Counted from the first letter of the stretch, positions 41,801 to 52,438 are shown. The stretch is DNA of 64,000 nt from Ypsolopha sequella (GCA_934047225.1 OW203987.1:2445501-2509500); one strand, 5' to 3'. The notes: generated from the letters alone by a model not told the origin. Numbers and translations: made by a program.

Positions 41801-42119
41801 ACAGGGCTTCACAATCTTGCGGCTGCCCCCATATCATTGTGAGCTTAACCCGATAGAGATGATATGGGCACAGGCTAAGGGGCATGTCGCAAGAAATAAC
41901 AAAACGTTTAAAATAGAGGCTGTGAAAAATTTATTCCTGCAAGGAGTGAATATGATTAATGCAGAAAGGTGGAAAGATTGTGAGAATCACGTAATAAAAA
42001 CGGAAGACAAGATGCTGCGGCTGGACCACTTAGCTGATAGTGTAGCCGATTGTTTCGTAATAAGTGTTACGGATGAAAGTGAAGATGACGAATTAACCGA
42101 GGAGTCTGATAGTGAATAA
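38859..42119 (+). CDS. DD82E transposase, three exons
   Basis: Exon 1 (38859-39249) starts at MAPEDPGS and holds a helix-turn-helix region (KTSEMLGISRTTIFKVLKEQ). Near 39110 a one-base shift is needed to pass from frame ending ENEN-stop to the frame running to the GCAAAG/GTAACA donor. Exon 2 is 40967-41195, after acceptor TTTAG, with the first Asp in IYYQDETWVNEG. Exon 3 is 41326-42119, after TTCCAG, with the second Asp in VIVIDNAPYHS and the Glu in LNPIEMIWAQAKGH, ending in an acidic tail. Intron phases fit exactly. Intron 1 has swollen with an inserted repeat. Intron 2 (130 bp) contains a LINE tail. The single frameshift is the only lesion I see; an upstream in-frame ATG at 38787 is less likely. 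Confidence 0.8.
39413..40920 (+). repeat. lepidopteran interspersed repeat inside transposase intron 1
   Basis: It starts with TAGCTTCTGCCCGCGGCTTC, a very common repeat start in moths and butterflies. It ends with a run of about nine GTCA units (40857-40893) and GACTTTGAATTTTATATATA. The part from 40190 to 40780 matches 18450-19165 in reverse. Open frames within it are not conserved and do not look coding. Confidence 0.65.
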
Positions 42120-42668
42120 ATAATTTGGCTAACATAAATTCTTTTATTTCTATAACATAGGATAATAATCCATTATGTGTTTCATTTTTTCAGTCAAATT
42201 GTAATCTAGCAACAATACTTATTAGGGTATTAATTCAATTAATTTTAATCGAACACAGAACGGATTTGGAATTATCATCGACGATATATAGCGTTTGTCT
42301 CTGTCGCACTTTCATATTTGCCAGAAAGAAAGGGATGAATGCTATATGTATGGTACATGAAATGTACCGTACTAGCCCGACAGAAGCCACCTGTTGTAAT
42401 TACTTTTGTATTTTATTCCTAATTTGAGGAGTTAGTCTCGTAAACATGCGCTTTAAACCGTACATCCTTCAGATCATATTATATCATATAAATTGCTGTA
42501 GCTCGTCCCTATTTGGCAAGTTTGTATGAGTGAGAAAGTTTCGACGACAATTACTTGATAAAATATAAATAGAATCAGATTTATAGAAGGCACAAGGTTA
42601 TATCGACATATTTGTGTCAACATAAACTATCACTATTTATTTTTTCCTATGTCTGGCAACATTTCCGG
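42120..42668. other. 3' non-coding part of the DD82E transposon
   Basis: About 550 bp lie between the transposase stop and the right TIR. There is a possible polyadenylation context shortly after the stop, and no other feature. Confidence 0.5.
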
Positions 42669-42704
42669 CTGTCAAGTTAGTTCGCCTAATTCTGGACTCG
42701 ACTT
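42669..42704 (-). repeat. right terminal inverted repeat
   Basis: A 36-bp TIR, the inverted copy of 38160-38195 with one mismatch, followed by TA. Confidence 0.85.
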
Positions 42705-42706
42705 TA

Positions 42707-43021
42707 GATAAGTAGGCATTAGGTACCCACGTACCAATACCCTACTACCTACCCACGTACCCTGCTCTTTACTAAATGTAATAGTTTTAAAATTAATGCG
42801 TAGATATCAAAAATAAGCGCTGATTGGCTCCCTATCCCATTTCTGAGCGCGGATTGGCTCAGCTATCCCCTCCGCGTTTCGTTCACTGCTAGATTTCGGT
42901 GTACCTTTGTACAGCAGTAGGAGTGAATTAAGACATATTTTATGAATGAATACTCGTTTTTCATAATCAAACTTATATATTTATTTCATAGTATAATTAA
43001 TGAAATGTTCCAATATGATGA
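42707..43021. other. non-coding stretch
   Basis: There is no gene. Two GATTGGCTC copies (about 42821 and 42851) stand 30 bp apart. They have the CCAAT-box core in reverse, but no promoter can be claimed. Confidence 0.4.
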
Positions 43022-43930
43022 CTAATTTTCACCTTCTTCATAATTTTCATTCGTGTCCGCAAATTGAGCTGGCTTGAAAAATTCCTCTGCATCTTTTGAG
43101 AAGAGCTGCTTCTTTTTTGTAGATTTTGGCCGCATGCTCGTTATGTATGGATCAGAAGTTACAAGCAGACTATTTAGGACATTTCGATTACAGTTCTCCC
43201 TAGAAGTTTTCCGAGAAAAATGTTGTTTATATTCTCTAAAGTGCTTGTTTCGTGCTTCAGCAGCTTTTTCTAATAATTGCCCGATCGGCAACAAACAATG
43301 GTCAATCACACTTGCTGCATGAATCAGTATCTTATGCACTGTAGGCGACATTGGCTGCCATTTATACAAACCAACATAAAGTTTTGCAGCATCCCTCGTG
43401 TATACTGAAAAGTTCTCAATATCTATTTCGAAACCTGAAGAGAGAACTTCTAGAATTATTTTAAATCTCTTGATCAATTCTGGGTCAACACCTGTCAGAT
43501 TTGATCAGATCATACGTTAACTCACCAGCAGGTACATTATTTCTGAGAACCACTGTTCTTTGACGCTTTGAGCTTTCACTGCAATCTCTAAATTCCTTGC
43601 TCGGCCTACCAGTTGAGCAGATAGCAGAAGAGATAGCAGGGCCATCTGGCAGTGTTATCTCGATATTCAGCCATTGTTAATTTTTTTCTAAGAAACGTGC
43701 TTCAGTTTTGTTGCACGAGAGCCATTTTCGCTTATAGACAATTTTAAAACTGTTTAATTTATTCCGAATATCACTGCTGAGTTGTGCACCGAAACATCTT
43801 GTGAGTTGCCCAATTTTCTCTTCCAACTACTTGAATTTTTGGTCAAATAGCCTTTCGGGACTTTCTCTCATGATCTCATGCATTTTTTTGCGAGTCAATG
43901 TAATGACTGGCACACCAAACTCTGAAAGAA
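43022..43930 (-). pseudogene. transposon-borne gene of unknown function, broken
   Basis: A minus-strand C-terminal frame (43477 to 43022) contains SPTVHKILIHAASVIDHCLL, then PIGQLLEKAAEARNKHFREY and SRENCNRNVL...TSDPYITSMRP. Upstream, in broken frames to a probable acceptor at about 43925, are FGVPVITLTRKKMHEIM and TGRPSKEFRDCSESSKRQRT. Proteins with this tail are repeated in aphid, Hydra and lepidopteran genomes next to transposases, so I read it as transposon-encoded. The function is unknown. Stops and frameshifts lie near 43480-43500 and 43680. Confidence 0.5.
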
Positions 43931-44675
43931 AATAAAAGGAAAAATCAGAACCAAGATAATAGTAAAACTAATAGGAAAATCTAAAAGTAATATGTCAGAC
44001 GAAACTAGTCGCAATAGTTAAGAGTTAATAATAATAAATAGTTAATGCCCTAATGTAGCCGCAATTTCAAAACAACCGAAATTTTGCAAGAGCGGCAGTT
44101 GATTAGAGCAAGATAGATAGTTAAAAAACAAATGCGTTAGAGCAGGGCCCAAGTTTAGCATAGTGAAGCCCGTAAATAAATTAACTGAAACTAGTACACG
44201 AAAAATTTTATGAAGATAAGAATGAAGTTCCATCAAAGAGTACATTACTTACAATATAAATTAAGAAAAAGTAGTAAATTGTTTTAAAAAAAATGTGTGT
44301 ACTTGGGCGAGGTTTTTCTTATTACATTAGTAAAAGAAGTCTTCAGGTTTAATATGAGGCTATACATTTTGAGAACAAATAATATTTTTATGCGTTATGC
44401 TTTGCAGGGAAAAAAAGATAATAGCTACAAAATATTTAAAATTTAAATAAAATGTACGTAATCAACATACCTAGTACTTCAATATCCATAATGATACTTC
44501 AACCAAAAACACTTCAAACTTGCAAAATAATGCATCGAACAGTTGAACAAAAATCAGGTGTTGAAAACAAAAACGTGCGTATTAAACGAAGGCCAAGTTA
44601 CAACTGGTAGTGTAACTCGGCGTTTGGCATCCCGCAGGTAATATTGACCTCATTTCATGCATTATAGTTTCTAAC
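43931..44675. other. non-coding stretch
   Basis: No gene is recognised here. Confidence 0.45.
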
Positions 44676-44760
44676 TAGCTTCTGCCCGCGGCTTCGCCCG
44701 CGTGGCTTCACATTTTTTAAATCATCGAAAAATACCAAGTACTTAACGAGATATTAACAA
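44676..44760 (+). repeat. start of the TAGCTTCTGCCCGCGG repeat
   Basis: CTAGCTTCTGCCCGCGGCTT and the following CGCCCGCGTGGC are identical to the start at 39412. Similarity fades after about 40-80 bp, so only the first part of the repeat is present. Confidence 0.6.
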
Positions 44761-45011
44761 TCAAAGTTTGAAGTAAAATTAATGAACTGCTAAACGCCCG
44801 CCGAAATGAGCGCGTTGCCAACTTGAGCGATTTGACGTAACACTTCACAGCCGTGTGCGGACGCTCTACAGATTTTACGCTGTATTTCTTGTTTTTAGGA
44901 TTTTATTTCAAGTTTAGGTAAAGAAGACTCTTTGAGAAATTATATTAATAAGTAAGCAATAATTACTTTTGGTTAAAATTTACAAATATGAAAACGAATT
45001 GTTTTCTACAG

Positions 45012-45824
45012 CCGACAACTATGGAATTTTGTTTTCGGTATTCACGATTTGGGAAGGAATAAAGTATGTATGAATAGTTACCTGGAAACAGAAGGAAAGA
45101 AAGGTCAAAATGATGTGACATCCCTTCTACTAAAGTATTTCAATGAGCATGAGATACATTGTGAAAACCTTGTACTCATTAGTGATGGGTGTTCTGATCA
45201 AAATAAAAATTATGTCATGATTAATTTTCTATATGCATTAATCCATATTTTTGGTTTGTTTCAATCCATAAAGTACATATTTCCAATAAGAGGCCATACT
45301 TACCTCCCAAATGATCAAGATTTTTCACTGATTGGTAATTTAAAAAAGACAAGTACTGTGGAAACTGATGAAGAATGGAATGACATCATTGAATCAGCAC
45401 GAAAATATCTTCACCCTTTGAGGTGAAGCATGTGAAACATGACATGTTTTATGACATAAAAAAAGCTTTGGAACCATTCTTTTTAAAACAGAGTAAGCCA
45501 CCAATGCGTAAAAAAAATGTACGTATGGTGAAAATAAAGAAGGATTCAGCGTATGTATACGTAAAGTACAACTTTACAGGAGAATGGACAGCAATAAACA
45601 TCAGGAATAAGAAACGTTTGCCCACTGAAGTTACCTTCAACTCTCTCTATACTTCTACGATTCCGCTGAACGAACACAAAGCGCAAGACTTGTACAAGCT
45701 AAAAAGCTTTTTGTCTTCACCAACAAAGTGTGAATTTTATGAGAAGATTTTGAATGGCAATGTAGATTCTAGTTTGTTAGATGTAGATATTGATTCAGAA
45801 GACAATAGTAGCGGAGGAGAGTAA
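45012..45824 (+). pseudogene. DDE-like transposase relic (GQNKN / FPIRGH family), copy 1
   Basis: After an acceptor-like CTACAG the frame reads LWNFVFGIHDLGRNKVCMNS, ETEGKKGQNDVTSLL, LISDGCSDQNKNYVMINFL and YIFPIRGHTYLPNDQDF. After a one-base shift near 45405 it continues to a stop at 45824 with an acidic tail. The Asp residues in SDG and NDQD stand where a DDE-type nuclease would have them. The gene at 50890-52438 is a diverged relative (FPIRGHSYLVCDK). The N-terminal half is missing here. I cannot name the superfamily with confidence. Confidence 0.55.
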
Positions 45825-46229
45825 TTAAAATTAAAAGAAAGTTTGTTTTCTATAAGTAAATTGAGAATAAACATAAATAATCACATAACATTTTTCTTTT
45901 ATTTTTCTTTTCCAACATTTTTTTTTTACAAAAACAAGTTATATGCTTTGTTTTCACAAAAACAACATATGTACTACTTATACATTTCTATTTATTTCAA
46001 AAACTATGAATAATACAAAATGTTACCAAAATACATTCAGTCCCTCTAAATTAAATGTATTAATCTCAGATCATTTTTTGTTTCTCCTGTAAAACAAGGC
46101 TCCATAAAATTACGTTATTTTTGTAAAAAACCCTTCAATTATTATGGTATAACAATGAAACTTTTGCCAAAGTTTAAGTTACTAAAAGAACATTCTACAA
46201 AAAAATATATATATAATTGTTGTGGAATA
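45825..46229. other. AT-rich non-coding stretch
   Basis: Nothing is recognised here apart from poly-T and poly-A runs. Confidence 0.5.
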
Positions 46230-47310
46230 GTCTATTGTTCGAAATGCAGTCCGTTTCTCTCTAAACAGAGTCTAGCACGTTTCACTGCATTCCTTCTCAG
46301 TTTTCTCAGCACTACAAAGTCACTTTTTACAGCGTCAAATGCACTGATAATACGGTCTTTCAGTTCTTCGCGGCTTTGACACTCCTCCTAGTATACGCGG
46401 CGTTTGATTTCTCCCCACAAAAAGAAATCACAGAGCGTGAGGTCTGGTGACCTGGCAGGCCAAGCCACAGGCCCGGCGCGACCTATCCACCAATCTCCGT
46501 ACTGTTCGTTGAGGTATTCTCATACCTTTTAGGCGTAATGAGGTGGTGCTCCGTCTTGCTGGAAATAAAAAGTCATGCAAGTACGCGAGCGGCACATCCT
46601 CCTAATAGTCTGCAATCACACCTCTTAGCATGTCTAGGTATGTGCCTCCGGTTAAACGTTCTTCAATAAAATACGGCCCAAGCACTTTGTCACCAATAAT
46701 ACCGGCCCATACATTAACACTGAAACGCGCTTGGTGGTGATGTTCGCGAATCATGTGTGGGTTTCTGTACGACCATCAGTGTTCATTGAGGCGATTGTCC
46801 AGACCCACACGTGTAAACATTGACTCGTCAATCCATAAAATGTTTTTGTTTTGGTTCTGAAGAAACCACTCACAAAACGTGCGACGATTTGGTGCATCAG
46901 CCTCATGCAGGTGCTGCACTGTCTGAAAATGATATTGCATGAAGTCCAGCATAGTGCAACAATTTCCACACTGTTGGTTGGCTAATTTTAAACCGCTGAG
47001 CTGCGTCTCGCGTACTGGCTCGGGGTTGCCGCTCAAAGAAGTCGAACACAGCATCTTCCACCTCAATAGCCAGACGTGGCGCGCCAGCTCCTTGTGCATG
47101 GCTTGTAACGGTAAACTGACCATAATCCAGTAGCCGCTGGTTTACCGCTAAAATCGTTTGACGTTGAGGAACCGTGGCGTTGACTAGTCTTTGAGCACGA
47201 AGCCGAAAAAATGCCCTCCTCTTCGTATAATGTTCTCGCTTGGTGGAGATTTTTTCCACTGAGAATGTACACTTGCTCCACTTCGTAGTACTCGCGAGAA
47301 GAGTACATCG
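46230..47310 (-). pseudogene. DUF4817 / DDE_3-type mariner-like transposase relic
   Basis: The minus strand starts with MYSSREYYEVEQVYILSGKN, a DUF4817-like N-terminus. After a shift near 47215 it continues AQRLVNATVPQRQTIL, GAGAPRLAIEVEDAVFDFFE and STRDAAQRFKISQPTVWKLL (helix-turn-helix). A second shift near 46960 leads to FCEWFLQNQNKNILWIDESM with the first Asp. FSVNVWAGIIGDKVLGPYF, FYFQQDGAPPHY with the second Asp, and ARSPDLTLCDFFLWGEIK with the third acidic residue (Asp) follow. This is a mariner-related enzyme of insects. There are at least three frameshifts and several stops. It lies just upstream of the viral insertion. Confidence 0.8.
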
Positions 47311-47558
47311 GCATCGTGAAGACTCGAAAATTGTTGCGCGGCGGGAGGCAAAAATTTGCAATTTTATTGCATGGTCCTTCGAAACGTGCGGTAGCGTATT
47401 TGTTGATTTTGCTCTTCTATAGGGGCTGGGACCGCCGATGCCAAATAAAATTCGGGATAACACGATGCAGGTTTATTGTACACCATTCGATCAAGGAAGG
47501 AAGTAAGAAGCGACGGTTCACAGGAAGTTATACAAAAACATTGCCATAGAGAAAAATG

Positions 47559-47588
47559 ACCATTTCGGTGTGGCTAAAATATGCAACA
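47559..47588 (+). repeat. left copy of the direct repeat flanking the viral insertion
   Basis: The 30-bp copy begins ACCATTTCGGTG and ends AATATGCAACA. It matches 50117-50146 at 28 of 30 positions. It is interpreted as a target-site duplication. Confidence 0.7.
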
Positions 47589-47674
47589 TGCTGCCGCCTT
47601 ACAAGAACTTGTAATTCAAAATAAAGTTTTTAAACTTTTATACAATGAAATTTCAACAAAAAAATATATATATT

Positions 47675-50058
47675 ATGGACAAGAAACTTGAACTTGACCT
47701 TTGCCATTATTTAAATTCTCTGTTAGATGAACGATTTAAAGTAAAGATTTTGAGTTTAATAACAACCTTTCTATTTGAGGAGGAATTAAACAATGAAATC
47801 TCAAAAACAAAAGACCTGAAAGGAGTACCCAAAGATTTTGGTTCAATGAGCTTTCTCTATCTTTACACGAATCCTCCTCCCATGGGATATGGAACTCCAG
47901 CTCCAAAGGTAGCAGAAACAGAAACACTCGAACTTTCAACAGAAAAGATGACAAAACCCCTCTCTTCATCTTTGGAATAAGGATTGAGCAACTGCACTGG
48001 GATGATCCTAATCAAAATTACCCTTTCAATGAAATACCAAGAAATTGGCACCCAGGAGAGTTTTCTAAAATGTTCAAAATATTTTTAACTTCAAACCAGA
48101 ACATCATTGACAACATAGTGAACAAAACATTTGAGAAAGTCATGTCACAAAATTCAGACGTACTAACAAAAGGAAGACAAACCTGGGACCCTATACTTGA
48201 GAGAAGTGTCCCAAGTTCTGTTGCTTACAACCGAATGTTAACTCTTTTCAAAGATAATCTTGGTATTGTCTGCTCTGACAACCTTGAATGAATACAATGC
48301 TTCTTCAAGTGTATGGGTCTTGATGAATTAAAAACAAAGGAAGTTATCATGAATAAAATGAGAAAGAGGAAATACAACAGCTCTGAAAAGATGCACATAG
48401 AAGTGGATGGAGATAAACCAACAATTGAGAAGAAGATCATCAAAGAGAATGAAAATGTGTTCAAATACATGATTGATTTGGCTAGATCTTTCTGTTCATA
48501 TAATAAACATGGAGAAAGAGGGAAGAAGGATCGAAGAGCTATTGCAGCTAACCCAATATTAAGGATGTTTCTGCACATAATTGAAAACTTCCATCTAGAA
48601 TTAGCAAAACATATACAGGCCTCAACAATTTCTATAGGAGGAGATTCATCTTTTTTCAAAAAGAAGAAAAATGATGGCAGAAATGAGCTCAGGAACACTA
48701 GGTCAAGAAGATGAGAAATCTCTCCAAGCTACACAAGATGCAACCAAATGGAATGAATGTGTAAACCCCTCAACATTTGCACTGATGCATCACCTCCCTC
48801 TGAACAAGCTGAACTCTTTCAAAAGATAGCTTGTGTTGGGAATTTTCTGATGTCATTGAAAATGATCACTTTGGGAGAGGGGGTCATGGTTCAGATTGAA
48901 AAAGAGTATTCCAAGATTCAGTGGATTGGGGATAATAAAAAGAACATGAGTGAGAAAACCAGAGAACGGGTTGAGAGTATTGAGCCATATAGGTAAGGTA
49001 AAAGCTATGTTCTTTCTTCAGGTGGAATGTTAATGGGTATGTTGAACGCTGCTTCTACAACATTGGGATTAATACCAGTAATGTATGGAATCGATACAGG
49101 TCTAGCAAAAGTCCTCACTTTAAGATCATCTGATGATAGTATGTCACTATTTGTGGCTATCGATTCAATTGAATTACTGAATGCAATTGAGATTAATAGA
49201 CGATCCCTCAAAATTATTGGTATAAACATCAGTCAAGAGAAAACATGGTTCTTTAGAAAAGGGTATGGTGAATTTACCTCCTGGTATTGTGATGGAGCTT
49301 TTCTATCTCAATACGGAGTGGAATTTTCAACTCTTAGACCTCAAGGAAAGAACCCTTATGATGATTGTCACAGTATCTCTAAGAGTTCAGCTATATGTTT
49401 ACAGCAAATGAGCATAAACCACATGGGAGCTGAGAGCAAAATAAGACTTGGCATCGACAATGTTAGGAGATTGTATCGCATAGTCAAAGCTCCCCAAAAC
49501 AAAAGAAAGATGGTTTCTAATAAAGTTCTATTGATTGCTGATGGTGGAGCCAATCTTTAGGACACTTCGAACTGTCATTTAGATGAATCATGCCAAAAGA
49601 AAGCATTGGCAAGAACCAACGAAGAGAAAGATTACATTCTGAAGGTGCTCAATCCTGACAACCCTTTTTCTGCAGAGCCTGAAGAGGAGATTGGCTACAG
49701 TAAAGATCAAGGATGCTTAGTTACAATTGAAACAGAAACTCCTAGAAATATTTTCTCCTATGTTAGAAAGACCAACTGCACAGTCAGGAACTCCTTGATG
49801 AAAGGGACATTTGAAACAGAGAAAAATAATGCACATGCTCTCAAAATTGCCAGGTTTGTTGACCCTGCTCTATATTTGAGAATCCCCAACATAAAGACTC
49901 CTTTGAACCAATACTTGATTGCGTAATTGGAACTTCAAAAATCAGGTTTGAATGTGAGTCAAGAGGAGGAGGATGATTTCAATAAAGCAATACAGATTCT
50001 TCACTTTGGGAGAAAGGATGTCCTGTCAGATGATGAGTTTGCCCCTCTTTCAAAGTAA
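47675..50058 (+). pseudogene. endogenous orthomyxovirus-like PB1 (RNA-dependent RNA polymerase)
   Basis: About 795 codons cover almost the whole PB1 subunit of an orthomyxo-like (perhaps quaranjavirus-like) virus. A PPPMGYGTPAP motif near 47875 corresponds to the conserved N-terminal YTxxPPxxYGT region. A KGRQTWD motif is near 48173. The pre-A region KKDRRAIAANP is near 48525. Motif A (ATKWNE) is near 48740, motif B (GMLMGMLNAASTTLG) near 49030 and motif C (SSDD, the orthomyxovirus signature) near 49125. The conserved ADGGANL is near 49540. There are four in-frame stops (TGA 48289, TAA 48994, TAG 49558, TAA 49924) and three frameshifts (about 47950, 48665 and 48815). Other motifs are well kept. 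The copy cannot encode a working polymerase. Confidence 0.88.
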
Positions 50059-50116
50059 TTTAGTGTTCGAGCAAAATGTGCTTTTTGTTCTCATAAATAA
50101 GTTATATAAAAAAATT
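50059..50116 (+). other. short 3' tail of the viral insertion with A-rich end
   Basis: After the last PB1 codon come about 45 bp, then TATATAAAAAAA directly before the right direct repeat. An A-run next to a target duplication is typical of LINE-mediated insertion of a polyadenylated RNA. Confidence 0.55.
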
Positions 50117-50146
50117 ACCATTTCGGTGTTGCTATAATATGCAACA
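50117..50146 (+). repeat. right copy of the direct repeat flanking the viral insertion
   Basis: It matches 47559-47588 with two substitutions. Confidence 0.7.
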
Positions 50147-50889
50147 ATACCTGAAGGGGTTTCCCAGACTAGTCTGTTCGTCCCTTCGTGATTGTTGCTT
50201 GATGTTAAAGCCGCTGGTAGCCGATGCGAGCGTATGCCGTACCTGAGCCCTATTTTTGTGTTGGAATATAAAATAAATAAATAAAAAAGTCCCTACACTC
50301 ACCCCGTGCCGCACCACCGATCACAAATGGTCCACAGCTATTATTTAACGTGAATTAGTTCTTTCCGTATACTCCGGGCCGGCCGATTCCTTTTTAGGTT
50401 TTTTGCATAGTAATCCGTCAAATCATTGACATAAATAGATGCATAGACACACCGCCCCAAACCAAAGAGTAAATATACCTAAGTAAATACTCTAATATAA
50501 TAAATGAAGGGCACAGGGGAAGAATCGGCTAAGTCACATTTACAAAACTTTACAGTATCGATGATTTAAGATTTGATAGCATTCTATGGCTAACTTGAAA
50601 ATACTACGAGTATACAAGCAATTGATTTTAAAAGGAAATTTTGTTTGTTACACATATATGGAATTGTTTTTTGTATAAAAATTGCCCAATAATAATAATA
50701 ACTGAAAATTAATTTTAAGGGTCCAATCGTCTGGGAAAGAATAAGCTAAGTCTAGCCTGTTTTCCTCCTGAATACCAACTATTGAGTAGTAGAAAAAGGG
50801 CAAATGAAAATGAAATAACAACTTAATACTCCTGAATCATTTAATTAAAGAAACAAACAAAAATATAATAATAATTATTAAGATTTTTT
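50147..50889. other. non-coding stretch
   Basis: There is no gene. A short frame near 50132-50317 has no recognisable domain. Confidence 0.5.
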
Positions 50890-52438
50890 TTTATGCTGAA
50901 TTCCTCGTCCTCTTCCTCGACCCCTTCCACGACCTCTTCCACTACCTCTTCCTCTTCCTATATGTTGACTTCTTTCACTTGTATTGTCTTCAATATTTGC
51001 AGGACTGTTCAGATATTTTATATTGGTAAAATAGTTTTGGAGCTGCAGGCTGGCAAAATTTTTTTAAATCCTGCAAATCTTTATACTTTGCCTCAGAAAT
51101 AAGTATAGCATCATCATATGCGTAGGCAGGTAGCTCAAATAGTCCTGGTGGTGCATTTGATGGTATTTTACCAGATTGTGTGATCGCTGCAGAATACCAT
51201 GAACCGGTATATGTTTCACGGTAAAATATTATTGTAGGGTGGTCTTTTCTAAACTGCAGTTCACGGATGGGTCGTGACTGAAATCCAAGTGTTTTGTTAT
51301 ATAACGGGTCTAAGAAATCTGACCATTGACGAAAAGTATTTTGGTGAACTTCAACCACAGTAAAAGGACATGGGTGACTCCGTGCGGATCTAAAAATCTT
51401 TGGAGTCTCAGCAGCTAACTTTTGATTAATGAGCCCCATATTTTTGTCGCATACTAAATAAGAGTGACCTCTTATAGGGAATGTCATTTTAATTTTATCA
51501 AATCTGTGATGAACATGAACCAATTGGTGCAAAAAACGAAAAACGGTGTAATTTTTATTTTGGCCGGCACATGAGTCACAAAATATTTCAAGGATTCTCA
51601 CATCCTTATCTAATACATGATACACATAAACGTACAATAGTGAGCATACTTCATTACTGCCTTTTTTTCCAACAGTTTCCGGATACAAATAGAATACACT
51701 TTCACCTGTTAATAAAGCATGAATATTTAGACCATACATTGAAAGCTGTCGCTTGTAATACACATCGTTAGTAGTGATGTTTGGTATTGGTAAGTTTTTC
51801 ATGTAATCTAGTGCAATAGCATGGAAAATTTTAGACATTTTTCCCTTTTTTGTAGCTTGTTTTTTACGGCTATAAAAAACAGCAGCTCTCTTTTTGTGCA
51901 CCAAACGTTCTGTCTCAAGTGTTTTGATATTCATATTTAACTCTTGGCATTTCGAGCTCTCGGGCGACATGTTTTTTTGAGTTGCTTTGAGTGACTTTAT
52001 TTTGGCTGTTATTTCATCGCAAGTACTGCAGGTGTCTGTTCTAGGGTAGCCAAATGAGATATTGTATTCTTTGTTAAATATTTCTCTATAAATCTCATAA
52101 GAAAGTTCTATGTGAGGATGTTTCTCCTAAAAAAACCTATGCATCTTCGCGACACATAATTCTGCATCTAAATACTGTTTTCCAGAATTTTTTAGTCCGT
52201 AATGACTATTTCGGGATGAAAAAGAGCTGATGTGCTCTCTTACTTTCTGTAAAACTTCATCAGTAATCCTGTGGGGTCTGTTGTCATGCTGTCCTCTTTT
52301 ATCAGTTGGTGCTGCAGCACTATACTTTAAACTTTTGACAAGGACCTCTACTTTGCCTTTATTAATTCCATGAATGGCCAGAAAAGCTTGTCTACAAACT
52401 ATCACCTCTTCCATTATATCATCTTTTGGAACTCGAAC
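50890..52438 (-). pseudogene. DDE-like transposase (GQNKN / FPIRGH family), copy 2, nearly complete exon
   Basis: After an acceptor-like TTTTTCAG at about 52439 the frame runs MEEVIVCRQAFLAIHGINKG, then NRPHRITDEVLQKVREHI, to an in-frame TAG at about 52127. It continues ISFGYPRTDTCSTCDEI (zinc-type Cys pair), a Lys-rich helix, YGLNIHALLTGESVFYLYPE, FCDSCAGQNKNYTVFRFL, MTFPIRGHSYLVCDK, RETYTGSWYSA and a helical end. After a shift near 51045 a C-terminal tail of GR/RG repeats ends near 50893. Copy 1 at 45012-45824 aligns with the middle part. It is an insect and cnidarian transposon family that I cannot name with certainty. One stop and one frameshift are the only lesions. Confidence 0.6.

Larger units (their letters stand above)
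38160..42704 (+). mobile_element. Tc1/mariner-related transposon with DD82E transposase
   Basis: The 36-bp terminal inverted repeats are 38160-38195 (beginning AAGTCGAGTTCAGAATTAGG) and 42669-42704, with one mismatch. TA dinucleotides lie directly outside (38158-38159 and 42705-42706), the target duplication of IS630/Tc1/mariner elements. Inside is one plus-strand transposase gene in three exons. The DDE spacing of 82 residues between the second Asp and Glu is far longer than the 34-41 of classical Tc1/mariner families. As I recall, it matches a DD82E group named Sailor. Confidence 0.85.

Noticed and set aside
48225..48698. Long minus-strand hydrophobic frame opposite the viral PB1
   Set aside because: It is the antisense shadow of the PB1 coding sequence.
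47559..50146. Direct repeats as inverted-repeat ends of the neighbouring mariner-like relic
   Set aside because: The two copies are in direct orientation and bracket only the viral sequence. No matching end was found on the far side of the transposase at 46230.
50893..51102. Ser/Thr-rich plus-strand frame
   Set aside because: It is the antisense shadow of the GR-repeat tail of the minus-strand transposase.
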